Assembly (NCBI GenBank): GCA_004297485.1
Contig: SCTM01000014.1
Span: 1 to 39,966 of the forward strand
From: Rhodospirillaceae bacterium
GTDB lineage: Bacteria; Pseudomonadota; Alphaproteobacteria; Rhodospirillales; Rhodospirillaceae
Direction of reading: 5' to 3'
DNA: 39,966 bases
The translations under genes were made by a program, and so were the position numbers. The notes beneath the pieces were generated by a model. The model did no database searches. It was not told where the DNA came from and saw only the letters and a program-made list of their open reading frames with translations. The stretch's first letter is position 1. The number at the start of each line of letters is the position of its first letter. Positions 6,461 to 15,796 of this stretch are shown piece by piece.

Positions 6461-8482
6461 GTGACAATCTCACACTCTTCCGTTCCGGATTCCGGCCCAG
6501 AGCGCCTGCGTGAAGCATGGGCGGCTTTTGCCTCCCAGGAGTGGTCGAAAGCTGCCGCGTTGTTCGATGCGCTGCTGCAGGATTCTCCGGCGGCGACGGC
6601 CGCCGAGGCCGCATTTGGACTGGCTCATGTGCGGGCGCGAATGAATGAACATGCCGGTGTCGCGGGCGTACTTGAGCCCGCCCTCGCTTTGGCGCGGGAG
6701 AATAAGGAAATCCGTCTGGCCCTGATCCGGGCGTGGACGCCCTATGGCACCTTTGGCTATGCCATCAACACGGTGAAGGCCGGGTTGAACAAGGCCACCG
6801 CCGAACACATGTCGCAACGGATCGCGCTGCTCCGGACCTTGGTGTCGATCTACGAAGCCGCCGGTGACGTCGCTGGTGCCATCTCGGTTTATTACACACT
6901 CATCAGCATAGCGCCCCGGGATGCGGCGACGATGACGGCCATTGGGCGCCTGTGGATGCTGGGTGGCGACAACACCAATGCCGCCAACTTCTTTCAGAAA
7001 GCCCTCGCCCTTGAGCCCGCCTGCCTCCCGGCCATGGACGGCTTGGCCGACGCGCGGTGGATTGAAGGCCAGGCAACAGAGGTGCGGGATATTCTCCGCC
7101 GCCGCGGGTTGGCTTCGATAAATCCCGAGGAGCGAGCGGCGGCCCTGTTCAAAGCCGAGATCGTGCAACCTGCCATGACGTGCGACGCGAACGAGATCGA
7201 CGAGGCGCGCGCCCGGTTCACCGCGGCCGTGGCGGCGGGACCTACTGCGCCTTTAGCGGACCCTTGGAAGCTGGGCCTTGGTCCCAATTTTTATGCCAAT
7301 TACCACGCTCGCCCCGACCGCGCTCTGCACGAGGCCGTTGCCGCATACTTTCTGGCGGCGACACCTAATCTCGGTGAGACCGATCTTCGTCGCCGCGCAC
7401 CGGCCGCACGGCCGCGCATAGGCATGGTCTCGGCTTATTTTTGTGGCCATACCGTCGGCTATCTGACACGCGGGTTGATCCTGGGGTTGGACCGAAAACG
7501 CTTCGAGCTGGTGTTGTTCCGCACGCCCGGCGCGCGCTTTGATCCCGTGACGCAGGAACTGGCCGCCGCCGCACCGATGATCAACCTGCCGCCGGATTTA
7601 CCAACGGCGCGGCGCATGATCGCCGAGGCCGGGTTGGATGTGCTTCACTTTCCCGAAGTGGGAATGGATCGCTTCGCTTATTTCCTGGCCTTCGCCCGGC
7701 TCGCGCCTTTGCAAACCACCAGCTGGGGCCATCCTCTCACCACCGGTATTCCAAACATGGACATGTTTTTATCGGTGGATGACATGGAGCCGCCCAACGG
7801 TGCCGCCCATTACAGCGAACGGCTGGTGAGGCTGCGCAATCTCTCCATCGACGTTACGCCGCCGCGCATGGAGCAAGTGACCACGACCCGCGACGCGCTG
7901 GGATTGGACCCGCGCCGCCCCGCATATGTGTGTGCGCAAAGCCTGTACAAGCTGCATTACCTTTTCGACGACACGTTGCGCCTCATCTTGGATCGGGATC
8001 GCGACGGCTTGCTCTACTTCGTAAGCCACAGCGCCCATGCCGATGATCTTTTTTCAAAGCGCCTGGAGCGGTCTCTGGGCAAGGACATGACACGGGTGCG
8101 GATTTTGCCGCGCACCACGCCGCAGAAGTTTCTCCATCTCCTGCGCGCGGCCGACGTACTTCTGGACGTGCCGCAATGGTCCGGCGGCAAGACCTCCCTG
8201 GAGGGACTCGCCATGGGCACGCCCATCGTCCATCAGCCGGGCGAATTCATGCGCGGGCGGCATACCCTCGCATTTCTTCGCCGCCTCCATATGGCGGCAA
8301 CGGTGGTGGAGAATGCTGAGGCCTACGCGGAAACCGCCGCGCGCCTGGTCCACGACGGTGCATTTCGCCACGACGTGCGCGGCCAGATCGCTGAGCGTAG
8401 CCACCGCCTCTGGAACGACACGGCCTCTGTGCGCGAAATCGAAACCGTCTGGAGCGATGCGCTCGCGGAACTGGAGCGCTAA
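6461..8482 (+). CDS. second TPR-repeat GT41-like protein, diverged
   Basis: About 673 residues from GTG 6461. An ATG at 6386 would add a hydrophobic Cys-rich stretch and overlap the opposite gene, so it is less likely. The N-terminal half (to about 290) has TPR-like helical repeats, for example A-A-N-F-F-Q-K-A-L-A-L-E-P. The C-terminal half is GT41-like: P-R-I-G-M-V-S-A-Y-F-C-G-H (H330, at the position of the OGT catalytic-domain His), T-S-W-G-H-P-L-T-T-G, H-Y-S-E-R-L-V-R-L, and A-A-D-V-L-L-D-V-P-Q-W-S-G-G-K-T-S-L-E-G-L-A-M-G-T-P-I-V near the end. It lacks several residues of its divergent neighbour, so acceptor or donor may differ. It ends 2 bases from the convergent msbA stop, with no room for a separate terminator. 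Confidence 0.82.
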   Translation: MTISHSSVPDSGPERLREAWAAFASQEWSKAAALFDALLQDSPAATAAEAAFGLAHVRARMNEHAGVAGVLEPALALARENKEIRLALIRAWTPYGTFGYAINTVKAGLNKATAEHMSQRIALLRTLVSIYEAAGDVAGAISVYYTLISIAPRDAATMTAIGRLWMLGGDNTNAANFFQKALALEPACLPAMDGLADARWIEGQATEVRDILRRRGLASINPEERAAALFKAEIVQPAMTCDANEIDEARARFTAAVAAGPTAPLADPWKLGLGPNFYANYHARPDRALHEAVAAYFLAATPNLGETDLRRRAPAARPRIGMVSAYFCGHTVGYLTRGLILGLDRKRFELVLFRTPGARFDPVTQELAAAAPMINLPPDLPTARRMIAEAGLDVLHFPEVGMDRFAYFLAFARLAPLQTTSWGHPLTTGIPNMDMFLSVDDMEPPNGAAHYSERLVRLRNLSIDVTPPRMEQVTTTRDALGLDPRRPAYVCAQSLYKLHYLFDDTLRLILDRDRDGLLYFVSHSAHADDLFSKRLERSLGKDMTRVRILPRTTPQKFLHLLRAADVLLDVPQWSGGKTSLEGLAMGTPIVHQPGEFMRGRHTLAFLRRLHMAATVVENAEAYAETAARLVHDGAFRHDVRGQIAERSHRLWNDTASVREIETVWSDALAELER

Positions 8483-8484
8483 CG

Positions 8485-10266
8485 TTAGTCCGCCGCCAGG
8501 GGCGGCGCGCCGAACTGCAGCGATTGCAGCCGCGCGTAGAGACCATTACCGGCAATGAGCGTGGCATGGGTTCCGGTTTCCACCACCCGGCCTTTGTCGA
8601 TGACATAGATGTGATCGGCGCCGGCCACGGTGGAAAGCCGATGCGCGATGACGATAGTGGTACGTCCCTGCTTGAGCCGTTCCAGTGCCGCCTGCACCTG
8701 GCGCTCGGTTTCAGAATCCAACGCGCTGGTGGCTTCGTCCAGCAACAGGATCGGCGCATCCTTGAGCAGCGCACGGGCGATGGCGATGCGTTGGCGCTGA
8801 CCGCCGGACAGAGACTGGCCGCGTTCGCCGACAAAGGTCCGGTAGCCGTCGGGAAGTGCCGCGATGAAGTCGTGCGCGCCCGCCGCCCGTGCCGCCGCCT
8901 CGACCGCGGTGTCGTCCGCATCGGGACGGCCGAAACGGATATTGGCCGCAACCGTATCGTCGAACAGCACCGCGTCCTGGCTGACGACGGCGATATTGTC
9001 GCGGAGGCTTGCGAGCGTGACGCCGCGCACGTCCTGGCCGTCGATCTGCACTGTGCCGCGACTGACGTCGTAGAAACGCGGAATCAGATTGAGGATCGTG
9101 GTCTTGCCCGCGCCGGATGAGCCCACCAGGGCCGTGGTCTTGCCGGCGGGCGCGGTAAGGTTAAGTCCATCGAGCACAGCGATTTCCTGATCGTAGCCGA
9201 AGCCGACGTTATCGAAGCGCACCGCACCGGCTGAGACGCGGAGAGCCTGGGCATCGGGACGGTCGAGAATCGCCGGCTGGGTGTCGAGCACGGCGAACAA
9301 GCGTTCGGCGCTGGCCAGACCTTCGTTGATGCTGGCACCCGCGTTGGCCAAGGCTTTCATCGGCCGATATGCCGATAGCAACGCGGTGATGAAGGAGAAG
9401 AACGCACCGGCGGTGGTATGTCCGCCGATCACGCGCCAGCCGCCATAAACGATGACAATGGTCACGGCGACACCGCCGAACGTTTCCATGAGCGGACTGC
9501 CGATGGCCTTTACCCGTTCCGCCTTCACGATCATGTCGCGCACGGCGCGCGTCAGAATTCCGGCACGGGAGGCTTCGTAGTCTTCCATCCGATAAGCCTT
9601 TACCAGACGGATGCCGGACAGGCTTTGCTCCACCAGTGTCATGTAAGCGCCGGTCTGTTCCTGGGTGTTGGCGGTCACTTTCCGCAAACGCCGGCCCAGA
9701 CCGGAGACGGGAATCACCGCGGCGGGAAACGCGATGAAGGCAATCGAAGCCAGCAGCCAGTCCTGATGGAACATGACCGCCACCAGAAAAATGATCGACA
9801 GGCTCTCGCGCCCGATGCCCGTGAGCGCGGTCGACACCGCAAGGCGCATGGCATTGATGTCGGTGGTAAGGCGGGACACCAGGGACCCGGTGCGGTTGGC
9901 GGCGAAGAAGCCCATGTCCATGCGCAGAAGATGCGCGAACAGGCGGTTCTGCAAATCCGTGAGGATCGTCTGCCCCACGCGCACCATGATGACCGTTTGA
10001 CCGTAGGCGGCGATGCCGCGCAGGGCGAAGCTGGCGAACACCGCCATCCCCACCGGCCACAGCAGATCGGCGCGGCGTGCGACAAAAACCTGCGTGACCA
10101 CCGGCTCCATCAGCCAGGCCTGTGCCGCCGTAGCGGCGGCCACCACCACCATGCAGACACCGGCGATCAGGAACCGTCCGCCGTAAGGAGCCACGGCCTC
10201 GCGGACGAGACGCCGCAAGACCGACGCGGGCGGCGTTGAAGGTGCGTTATGCGACATGATCGGCAT
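8485..10266 (-). CDS. msbA: lipid A export ABC transporter (MsbA-like), fused permease/ATPase
   Basis: 593 residues. Residues about 1-320 are an ABC exporter membrane domain with six hydrophobic segments. The nucleotide-binding domain follows with Walker A (G-S-S-G-A-G-K-T-T), signature L-S-G-G-Q-R-Q-R, Walker B I-L-L-L-D-E-A-T-S-A-L-D and the switch His in I-V-I-A-H-R-L-S-T. Length and half-transporter layout match MsbA, which flips lipid A-core across the inner membrane as a homodimer. Multidrug exporters look alike, but two sugar-modification genes start divergently 211 bases away and fit a lipid A role. Start could be ATG 10266 or ATG 10257, neither with a strong ribosome binding site. 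Confidence 0.85.
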   Translation of the reverse strand: MPIMSHNAPSTPPASVLRRLVREAVAPYGGRFLIAGVCMVVVAAATAAQAWLMEPVVTQVFVARRADLLWPVGMAVFASFALRGIAAYGQTVIMVRVGQTILTDLQNRLFAHLLRMDMGFFAANRTGSLVSRLTTDINAMRLAVSTALTGIGRESLSIIFLVAVMFHQDWLLASIAFIAFPAAVIPVSGLGRRLRKVTANTQEQTGAYMTLVEQSLSGIRLVKAYRMEDYEASRAGILTRAVRDMIVKAERVKAIGSPLMETFGGVAVTIVIVYGGWRVIGGHTTAGAFFSFITALLSAYRPMKALANAGASINEGLASAERLFAVLDTQPAILDRPDAQALRVSAGAVRFDNVGFGYDQEIAVLDGLNLTAPAGKTTALVGSSGAGKTTILNLIPRFYDVSRGTVQIDGQDVRGVTLASLRDNIAVVSQDAVLFDDTVAANIRFGRPDADDTAVEAAARAAGAHDFIAALPDGYRTFVGERGQSLSGGQRQRIAIARALLKDAPILLLDEATSALDSETERQVQAALERLKQGRTTIVIAHRLSTVAGADHIYVIDKGRVVETGTHATLIAGNGLYARLQSLQFGAPPLAAD

Positions 10267-10477
10267 GGGCCTGACTTAACGCGCGCCTTTCCGCATTGTC
10301 CAGCCGAGGCAGGCCACTTCAGCTTAGGAATAAGGCCCACGGGAATTCGTCATAAATAGTTCCGGGAATTGCCAGGTTTGGCGCGACAGGGTAGGTTTCC
10401 GGCAGGTTTCTGGCCGCGAGGGGGCTCGGGTCAAGGCCGGTCGAGTTGCCCCTTCAACCACTAAGGCTTTGATTTAT

Positions 10478-11629
10478 ATGCCTGATTCTGCCAAGGTGCC
10501 GGCCAAGGAACGTGCCATCGCGTTCGTCGACTTGCAGGCCCAGCGGGCCCGGATTGCTCCCCGTATCGATGCCGCCATTGCCCGGGTTCTGGCCCACGGC
10601 GCCTTCATCATGGGGCCGGAAGTGATCGAGCTGGAAAAGCGCCTCAGCCAGCATTGCGGCGCCAAGCACACTGTCACCTGCTCCAGCGGCACGGACGCCT
10701 TGCTCATGGGACTCATGGCCCGGGATGTCGGCCGGGGCGACGCGGTGTTCGTGCCCTCGTTCACATTCGCCGCCACCGCCGAGGTGGTCGTGCTGGCCGG
10801 AGCGACGCCGGTATTTGTGGATGTGAACCCGGACACATTCAACATGGATGCGGCCAGCCTGAACCGGGCCGTCGCCGTCGCCCGGCAAACCGGCCTGAAG
10901 CCGGTCTGCGTCATCCCCGTGGATCTTTTCGGACAACCCGCCGACATCGATGCCGTCAACACCGTGGCCGCGGAACACCATTTATGGGTTCTGAACGACG
11001 CGGCCCAGAGCTACGGCGCCACCTATGGCGGGAAACGTCTTGGCGTGTTCGGCGGCGCCACCGCGACCAGCTTTTATCCGACCAAGCCCCTGGGCTGTTA
11101 TGGCGACGGCGGCGCGATTTTCACCAACGACGATGAATTGCATCGTCGTCTTGTACAGGTCCGGGTCCACGGCCAGGGACGCGACCGCAACGAAACCGTG
11201 CGCATCGGTTTGACCGCTCGGATTGATTCCATTCAGGCAGCGGTGTTGCTGGAAAAGCTGGCGATCTTCGACGACGAATGCGCCACCCGCCAGGCTCTCG
11301 CCGCGCGTTACGACCAAGCCCTGGGCGATGTCGTGCGCACGCCGGTGATCGCCGATGGCTCCACGTCCGTATGGGCGCAGTACACCATCCGCTCGCCTCG
11401 ACGCGATCGTATTGTCGCGACTTTGACCGCCAAGCAGATTCGCGCCGAGGTCTACTATCCCAAGCCCATTCACCAGCAAACGCCCTATCGCGGATTTCCT
11501 GTCGCCGGCGGCGGACTGCCCGTGACCGATCAGCTCGCCCACGAAGTAGTGAGCCTGCCCCTGCATCCTTATCTGAACACCGACGATCAGGACCGTGTCA
11601 TCGCCGCCGTGCGCGCGGCCGTCACCTGA
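10478..11629 (+). CDS. DegT/DnrJ/EryC1 sugar aminotransferase, probably GnnB-like (UDP-GlcNAc3N synthesis)
   Basis: About 383 residues from ATG 10478. Fold-type-I PLP sugar aminotransferase: F-V-D-L near the N-terminus, S-S-G-T-D-A-L-L at the cofactor phosphate site, D-A-A-Q-S-Y-G-A with the ring-stacking Asp, and S-F-Y-P-T-K-P-L-G with the Schiff-base Lys (K203). Such enzymes put an amino group on a keto-sugar nucleotide using glutamate. The next gene, 20 bases on, is a Gfo/Idh/MocA dehydrogenase, and msbA is divergent. Together these suggest the GnnA/GnnB pair that makes UDP-2,3-diamino-glucose for lipid A. The WlbC/WbpE branch (UDP-GlcNAc3NAcA) is the alternative, but its 6-dehydrogenase and acetyltransferase are not seen here. 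LegC/PseC-type activity is also conceivable. The family is certain and the substrate is not. Confidence 0.85.
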   Translation: MPDSAKVPAKERAIAFVDLQAQRARIAPRIDAAIARVLAHGAFIMGPEVIELEKRLSQHCGAKHTVTCSSGTDALLMGLMARDVGRGDAVFVPSFTFAATAEVVVLAGATPVFVDVNPDTFNMDAASLNRAVAVARQTGLKPVCVIPVDLFGQPADIDAVNTVAAEHHLWVLNDAAQSYGATYGGKRLGVFGGATATSFYPTKPLGCYGDGGAIFTNDDELHRRLVQVRVHGQGRDRNETVRIGLTARIDSIQAAVLLEKLAIFDDECATRQALAARYDQALGDVVRTPVIADGSTSVWAQYTIRSPRRDRIVATLTAKQIRAEVYYPKPIHQQTPYRGFPVAGGGLPVTDQLAHEVVSLPLHPYLNTDDQDRVIAAVRAAVT

Positions 11630-11649
11630 CGCGCCCATCCGGGGACATC

Positions 11650-12570
11650 ATGGCCCCTGCACCCCTTAAGATCGCTATCATCGGCCTGGGCGTCATGGGC
11701 ATGCGACACGCCCGTTGCGTTGCCTCGCATCCGGACGCGACACTCGCCGTCCTCGTCGATGTTGATCGCGCGCGGCGCGATGCCGCCGTGACGGAATTTG
11801 GCGCCGCATGCGCAGAGACCATCGGCGAAATAAGAGGACAAGCGGATGCGGCCATTGTCGCCGTACCCACCGCAGCCCATGCCGCCATCGCCACCTCACT
11901 GCTGGGCCAGGGCATTCCATGCCTGGTGGAGAAGCCCTTTGTTGCGTCGCCGGCAGAAGGCGTTCGTGTGGCAGTGGCGGCGAAAGCAAGCGGCGCGGCC
12001 CTTCAGATCGGCCACATCGAGCGCTTCAATCCGGCGATCATGGCGCTGTTCGATCGCATCAGCGATCCATCTGCCGTGCGCGCCATGACCGCACGGCGCA
12101 TCAGCGGCGCCAGCGCGCGGGTGACGGATATCGACGTGGTCATGGATCTCATGGTGCACGACATCGACGTGATGCTGGCTCTCAAGCGCCAACCGGTGGT
12201 GCATGTGGACGCGAAAGGCGATGCCAATCATGCCGAGGCGTCGATCACCTTCGCCGATGCAAGTGTTGCCGATCTTACCGCGAGCCGCATTCATCCCGTG
12301 CGCATCCGCGACTTGCGGGTGTTCCTGGATAATATCGGACTTGAGGTGGACTATATCGCACGGTCGCTCACGGAAATTCGCACCGGTGACGGCGGAAACG
12401 CCGTGACAACGTCCCAGCCCGTGCACACCGGCGACGCATTGGTCTCCCAACTCGACGCTTTCATTGCCGCCACGCGCGGCGACAATATTATCGTGCCGGC
12501 GACGGATGCCCTGGCGGTCATGGATGTCGCCTGGCGCGTGCAGGCGGCACTGGGTCTGCCGACGCCATGA
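11650..12570 (+). CDS. Gfo/Idh/MocA family oxidoreductase, probably GnnA-like
   Basis: 306 residues from ATG 11650; the long upstream part of the frame overlaps the aminotransferase and is not a gene. The N-terminal Rossmann motif I-I-G-L-G-V-M-G binds NAD(P). V-E-K-P-F holds the catalytic-site Lys of the family, followed by G-H-I-E-R-F-N-P-A and D-L-M-V-H-D-I-D with the conserved His and Asp. The E-R-F-N-P and H-D-I-D features resemble UDP-GlcNAc 3-dehydrogenases (GnnA), which oxidise C3 so the partner aminotransferase can place the amino group. It directly follows that partner with a 20-base gap, so the two are surely co-transcribed. WlbA-type UDP-GlcNAcA 3-dehydrogenase is the alternative. 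Confidence 0.82.
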   Translation: MAPAPLKIAIIGLGVMGMRHARCVASHPDATLAVLVDVDRARRDAAVTEFGAACAETIGEIRGQADAAIVAVPTAAHAAIATSLLGQGIPCLVEKPFVASPAEGVRVAVAAKASGAALQIGHIERFNPAIMALFDRISDPSAVRAMTARRISGASARVTDIDVVMDLMVHDIDVMLALKRQPVVHVDAKGDANHAEASITFADASVADLTASRIHPVRIRDLRVFLDNIGLEVDYIARSLTEIRTGDGGNAVTTSQPVHTGDALVSQLDAFIAATRGDNIIVPATDALAVMDVAWRVQAALGLPTP

Positions 12571-12608
12571 CCGCCGATTCATGAGCGCAAACGCATGAAC
12601 ACCACCTT

Positions 12609-13880
12609 ATGAACACGCGCGCCGATCAACGCCTCGTCCTCGGCCCGGTGGTGGGCTTCTGCCTCTACGACTTCGGCTACTCGGCTTTCACCACCATCGT
12701 CGGCACTTTTGTCTTCGCGACCTATTTCGCCAAAGGCGTCGCCGTGGACCCGGTCACCGGCACTGGCCAATGGAGCCTGGCCATGGCGGTGGCGGGCGTG
12801 CTGGTGGGCGTGCTCAGTCCCATCTGCGGGGCCATCGCCGACCAGACCGGACGAAGGAAGATTTGGCTGTTCGCTCTGTCGTTACTGTGCGTCGTCACCA
12901 CCGCAATGTTGTGGTTCGTACGGCCGACACCGGCGGACGTGCCATTCGCGTTGATCACCGTGATTCTCGCCACGGTGGGTTTCGAGATGGGCATGTTGTT
13001 CTACAACGCCCTGCTGCCGGGCATCGCGCCGCCCGCCATGCTGGGGCGCATTTCCGGCTGGGCATGGGGCATCGGTTATGTGGGCGGCCTGATCGCGCTG
13101 GTCATTGCCCTGTTCGGATTGGTGCAGGCCGACCCGGTGCCGTTCGGTCTGGACAAGGCGCAGTCGGAGCCCGTGCGCGCCACATCGGTGCTTGTCGCTG
13201 CGTGGTTCGCGGTGTTCGCTACGCCCCTGTTCCTGCTGGTCAAGGAACCGGTGATGCCGCGCATCGCCGTCGGTGAAGCCATACGCCGCGCGATCAAACA
13301 ACTGAGAGATAGCCTCGGCGACCTGCGCGGTCACGGCAACATCCTGCGCTTTCTCATCGCCGCCATGCTCTACAGCGACGGCGTTCACACCATCTTTTCC
13401 CTGGGCGGCGTCTACGCGGGCACCACCTACGGCATGGACGTGGCTGAGGTAATGATGCTGGGCATCTCGCTCAACATCACGTCGGGGATCGGTGCGTTCG
13501 CGTTCGGATGGGTCGACGACAAGCACGGTTCCAAACGCACCATCATCATCAGCTTGGTGTGCCTGCTTGTGAGCGCGAGCGTGGTTCTGACCGCGCCCAG
13601 CAAAACCGTGTTCTGGGTCGCGGCCTTGGTGATGAGCACATTCTTCGGGCCGGTGCAGGCGGCAAGCCGCACATTGATGGCGCGTCTGGCGCCGCCCCAC
13701 GAGCGCGGTGAAATGTTCGGCCTGTTCAGTTTGTCGGGAAGATTGACGGCATTCGCCGGACCGGCGCTGGTGGGCTGGGTCACGCTGGCGACCGGTAGCC
13801 AGCGCCTGGGCATGGCAACAGTGCTGCTGTTCCTGGGCGCGGGGCTGTGGTTGGTGAAGCGTGTGAGGGAGAATCTCTAA
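12609..13880 (+). CDS. MFS transporter of the UMF1/Atg22-like family
   Basis: 423 residues with about 12 hydrophobic segments. The opening G-F-C-L-Y-D-F-G-Y-S-A-F-T-T motif in helix 1 is typical of the UMF1 (bacterial Atg22-like) branch of the major facilitator superfamily. A-I-A-D-Q-T-G-R-R-K matches the loop 2-3 motif, and a second D-D-K-H-G-S-K-R copy follows in the C-terminal half. P-V-Q-A-A-S-R-T-L-M-A-R is also family-typical. It starts 38 bases after the Gfo/Idh gene on the same strand, so it may share its transcript. The substrate of bacterial UMF1 proteins is unknown to me, and a link to lipid A sugars is only positional. Confidence 0.85.
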   Translation: MNTRADQRLVLGPVVGFCLYDFGYSAFTTIVGTFVFATYFAKGVAVDPVTGTGQWSLAMAVAGVLVGVLSPICGAIADQTGRRKIWLFALSLLCVVTTAMLWFVRPTPADVPFALITVILATVGFEMGMLFYNALLPGIAPPAMLGRISGWAWGIGYVGGLIALVIALFGLVQADPVPFGLDKAQSEPVRATSVLVAAWFAVFATPLFLLVKEPVMPRIAVGEAIRRAIKQLRDSLGDLRGHGNILRFLIAAMLYSDGVHTIFSLGGVYAGTTYGMDVAEVMMLGISLNITSGIGAFAFGWVDDKHGSKRTIIISLVCLLVSASVVLTAPSKTVFWVAALVMSTFFGPVQAASRTLMARLAPPHERGEMFGLFSLSGRLTAFAGPALVGWVTLATGSQRLGMATVLLFLGAGLWLVKRVRENL

Positions 13881-13892
13881 AACTGGCGCCGT

Positions 13893-14111
13893 TTAGGGCT
13901 GGCCATTTGCAAAATTTGCAGCTTCCATTTGCTCATATTTTGCTTGTTCGGCCTCATAAATTTGACGTTTAGCTCGCTTGTCATTCAGTACGTCCAGTTT
14001 TGTGACGCCGCCTTGAAACTCCCTGATCTGACGCAGCGACGCATCAACTGACGCTCGACTAGCGCGGGCTACACGTTGGCACTGAGCGTTAAGCTCCTTT
14101 GATGTGAACAT
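13893..14111 (-). CDS. small helical hypothetical protein, 72 residues
   Basis: ATG 14109-14111 is preceded by GGAGGAG at good spacing, a strong ribosome binding site that supports a real gene. The 72 residues are charged and helix-prone throughout, with a likely coiled-coil C-terminal half rich in Lys, Glu, Ala and Gln. There is no signal peptide or membrane segment. Base composition is visibly lower in GC than both neighbours, and codon choice (TTT, AAA, TTA-type codons) differs, which hints at later acquisition. It sits alone between the convergent UMF1 transporter and the end of purH. No family is recognised. Confidence 0.6.
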   Translation of the reverse strand: MFTSKELNAQCQRVARASRASVDASLRQIREFQGGVTKLDVLNDKRAKRQIYEAEQAKYEQMEAANFANGQP

Positions 14112-14196
14112 CTAATTCTCCTCCGGCTGATGGAGAACAGAATATCACATTTGCCGGTCGACTAGAAATACTGTCCGCGCTGGTTTGCTATTCAAG

Positions 14197-15768
14197 CTAA
14201 TGCCTGAAATGCCGCATGCCCGTGAGCACCATGGCGAGGCCGGCGTCGTCAGCCGCCTTAATGACGTCTTGGTCCTTGATGGAGCCCCCGGGCTGGATGA
14301 CCGCGATGGCGCCCGCTTCGGCGGTGGCGAGAAGCCCGTCAGGAAACGGGAAGAACGCATCGGACGCGACAACTGAACCCACGGTCAACGCCTCGCTGAG
14401 GCCGGCCGCCTTGGCGGCTTCCTTCGCCTTCTGGTGCGCGATCTGCGCGGAATTGAGACGGTTCATCTGGCCCGCGCCGATGCCGACGGTGGCGCCGTTC
14501 TTGGCATAGACGATGGCGTTTGACTTCACATGCTTGCAAACGGTGAACGCAAACAACAAATCGGCGATCTGCTGGTCCGTTGGTTTCTTCGTGGTCACGG
14601 TCTTCAGATCGCCCGCTGCGACGTGGCCGGTGTCGCGGCCCTGCACCAGATAGCCGCCGGCCACATTGCGCACGGTGCGGATGTTGGCGCGCACGTCAGG
14701 TAGACCATCGGTGATGAGCAGACGCAGATTCTTTTTCTTGGCGAAGAACTCCTTGGCCGCGTCGTCGGCGCCGGGGGCGATCACCACCTCGGTGAACAGC
14801 TCGGTGATCTTGGCGGCGGTGGGGCCATCGATGGGACGGTTGAGCGCGATGATGCCGCCGAAAGCGGATACGGGATCACATAGCAGCGCCTTGCTGTAGG
14901 CGTCCAGGCAATCGCGGCCGAGCGCAACGCCGCAAGGATTGGCGTGCTTGATGATGGCGCAGGCGGGCGTGTCGAATTCCGCCACCAGTTCATAAGCCGC
15001 GTCGGTGTCGTTGATGTTGTTGTAGCTGAGTTCCTTGCCCTGGATCTGGCGCGCGGAGGCGACGCCGGGGCGCTTGTCGCCGGTGACATAGAGCGCCGCT
15101 GTCTGGTGGGGGTTCTCGCCGTAACGGAGCGTTTGCTGCAACGTGCCGCCGAAAGTGAGCCAGCGCGGGAAAGTTTCCCCCAGCTGATCGGCGAACCAAG
15201 TGGAGATCGCGGCATCGTAAATCGCCGTGCGCGCATAAGCCCGCGCCGCCAATTGGGCGCGGGTGGCGGGCGTGGTGGCGCCACGGTTGGCTTTCATATC
15301 CGCCATGACCGACTCATAGTCGGCCGGGTCCACCACCACTGCGACGCCCGCGTGATTCTTGGCGGCAGCGCGGATCATGGCCGGACCGCCGATGTCGATA
15401 TTCTCGATGCAGGTGTCGAAGTCGGCGTTGCCCGCCACGGTGCGCTCGAACGGGTAGAGGTTCACCACCAACAGATCGATGGGTTCTATGCCATGGGCTT
15501 TCATGGCGGATTCGTGTTCGGCGTTGCCGCGAATGCCAAGGAGTCCGCCGTGGACTTTCGGGTGAAGCGTCTTCACCCGCCCGTCGAGCATTTCGGGAAA
15601 GCCGGTGAGGTCGGCGACCTCCTGGACCTTCAGGCCCGCCGCCGCCAGGGCCTTGGCGGTGCCGCCGGTGGAAATCAGGGCGACGCCCTGACCGGCGAGA
15701 AACCGGGCGAATTCGACCAGGCCGGTCTTGTCGGAAACGGAAAACAGCGCGCGGCGGATGGGAGTCAT
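14197..15768 (-). CDS. purH: bifunctional AICAR formyltransferase / IMP cyclohydrolase
   Basis: 523 residues from ATG 15766-15768, where the typical [13 protein letters not shown] start lies; a longer frame upstream reads through the riboswitch and is not coding. Residues 1-200 are the MGS-like IMP cyclohydrolase domain ([17 protein letters not shown]). The rest is the AICAR transformylase domain with the catalytic K-H pair in I-I-K-H-A-N-P-C-G. The enzyme carries out the last two steps of IMP synthesis, consuming 10-formyl-THF and AICAR (ZMP). Length equals the family norm. Expression should be set by the ZTP riboswitch immediately upstream, which senses the ZMP/ZTP that builds up when formyl-folate is short. 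Confidence 0.97.
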   Translation of the reverse strand: MTPIRRALFSVSDKTGLVEFARFLAGQGVALISTGGTAKALAAAGLKVQEVADLTGFPEMLDGRVKTLHPKVHGGLLGIRGNAEHESAMKAHGIEPIDLLVVNLYPFERTVAGNADFDTCIENIDIGGPAMIRAAAKNHAGVAVVVDPADYESVMADMKANRGATTPATRAQLAARAYARTAIYDAAISTWFADQLGETFPRWLTFGGTLQQTLRYGENPHQTAALYVTGDKRPGVASARQIQGKELSYNNINDTDAAYELVAEFDTPACAIIKHANPCGVALGRDCLDAYSKALLCDPVSAFGGIIALNRPIDGPTAAKITELFTEVVIAPGADDAAKEFFAKKKNLRLLITDGLPDVRANIRTVRNVAGGYLVQGRDTGHVAAGDLKTVTTKKPTDQQIADLLFAFTVCKHVKSNAIVYAKNGATVGIGAGQMNRLNSAQIAHQKAKEAAKAAGLSEALTVGSVVASDAFFPFPDGLLATAEAGAIAVIQPGGSIKDQDVIKAADDAGLAMVLTGMRHFRH

Positions 15769-15770
15769 GG

Positions 15771-15796
15771 GGGCACCTGTGGTCCGAGGGGTGCCC
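15771..15796 (-). promoter_or_regulatory. Shine-Dalgarno-sequestering hairpin (riboswitch expression platform) of purH
   Basis: On the minus strand GGGCACC, the conserved 3' end of the ZTP aptamer, is exactly complementary to GGTGCCC two bases before the purH ATG, with a 12-base loop. The second arm contains the AGGTG that would serve as ribosome binding site. Pairing would hide it. Ligand-stabilised folding of the aptamer, which needs GGGC for its own P3, would free it. This predicts translational ON control by ZTP/ZMP. Confidence 0.7.

Noticed and set aside
10267-10477. Direct CGGGAATT repeats (10340-10347 and 10363-10370) in the msbA/aminotransferase gap
   Set aside because: Short, 23 bases apart and not symmetric; no promoter elements could be placed with confidence around them.
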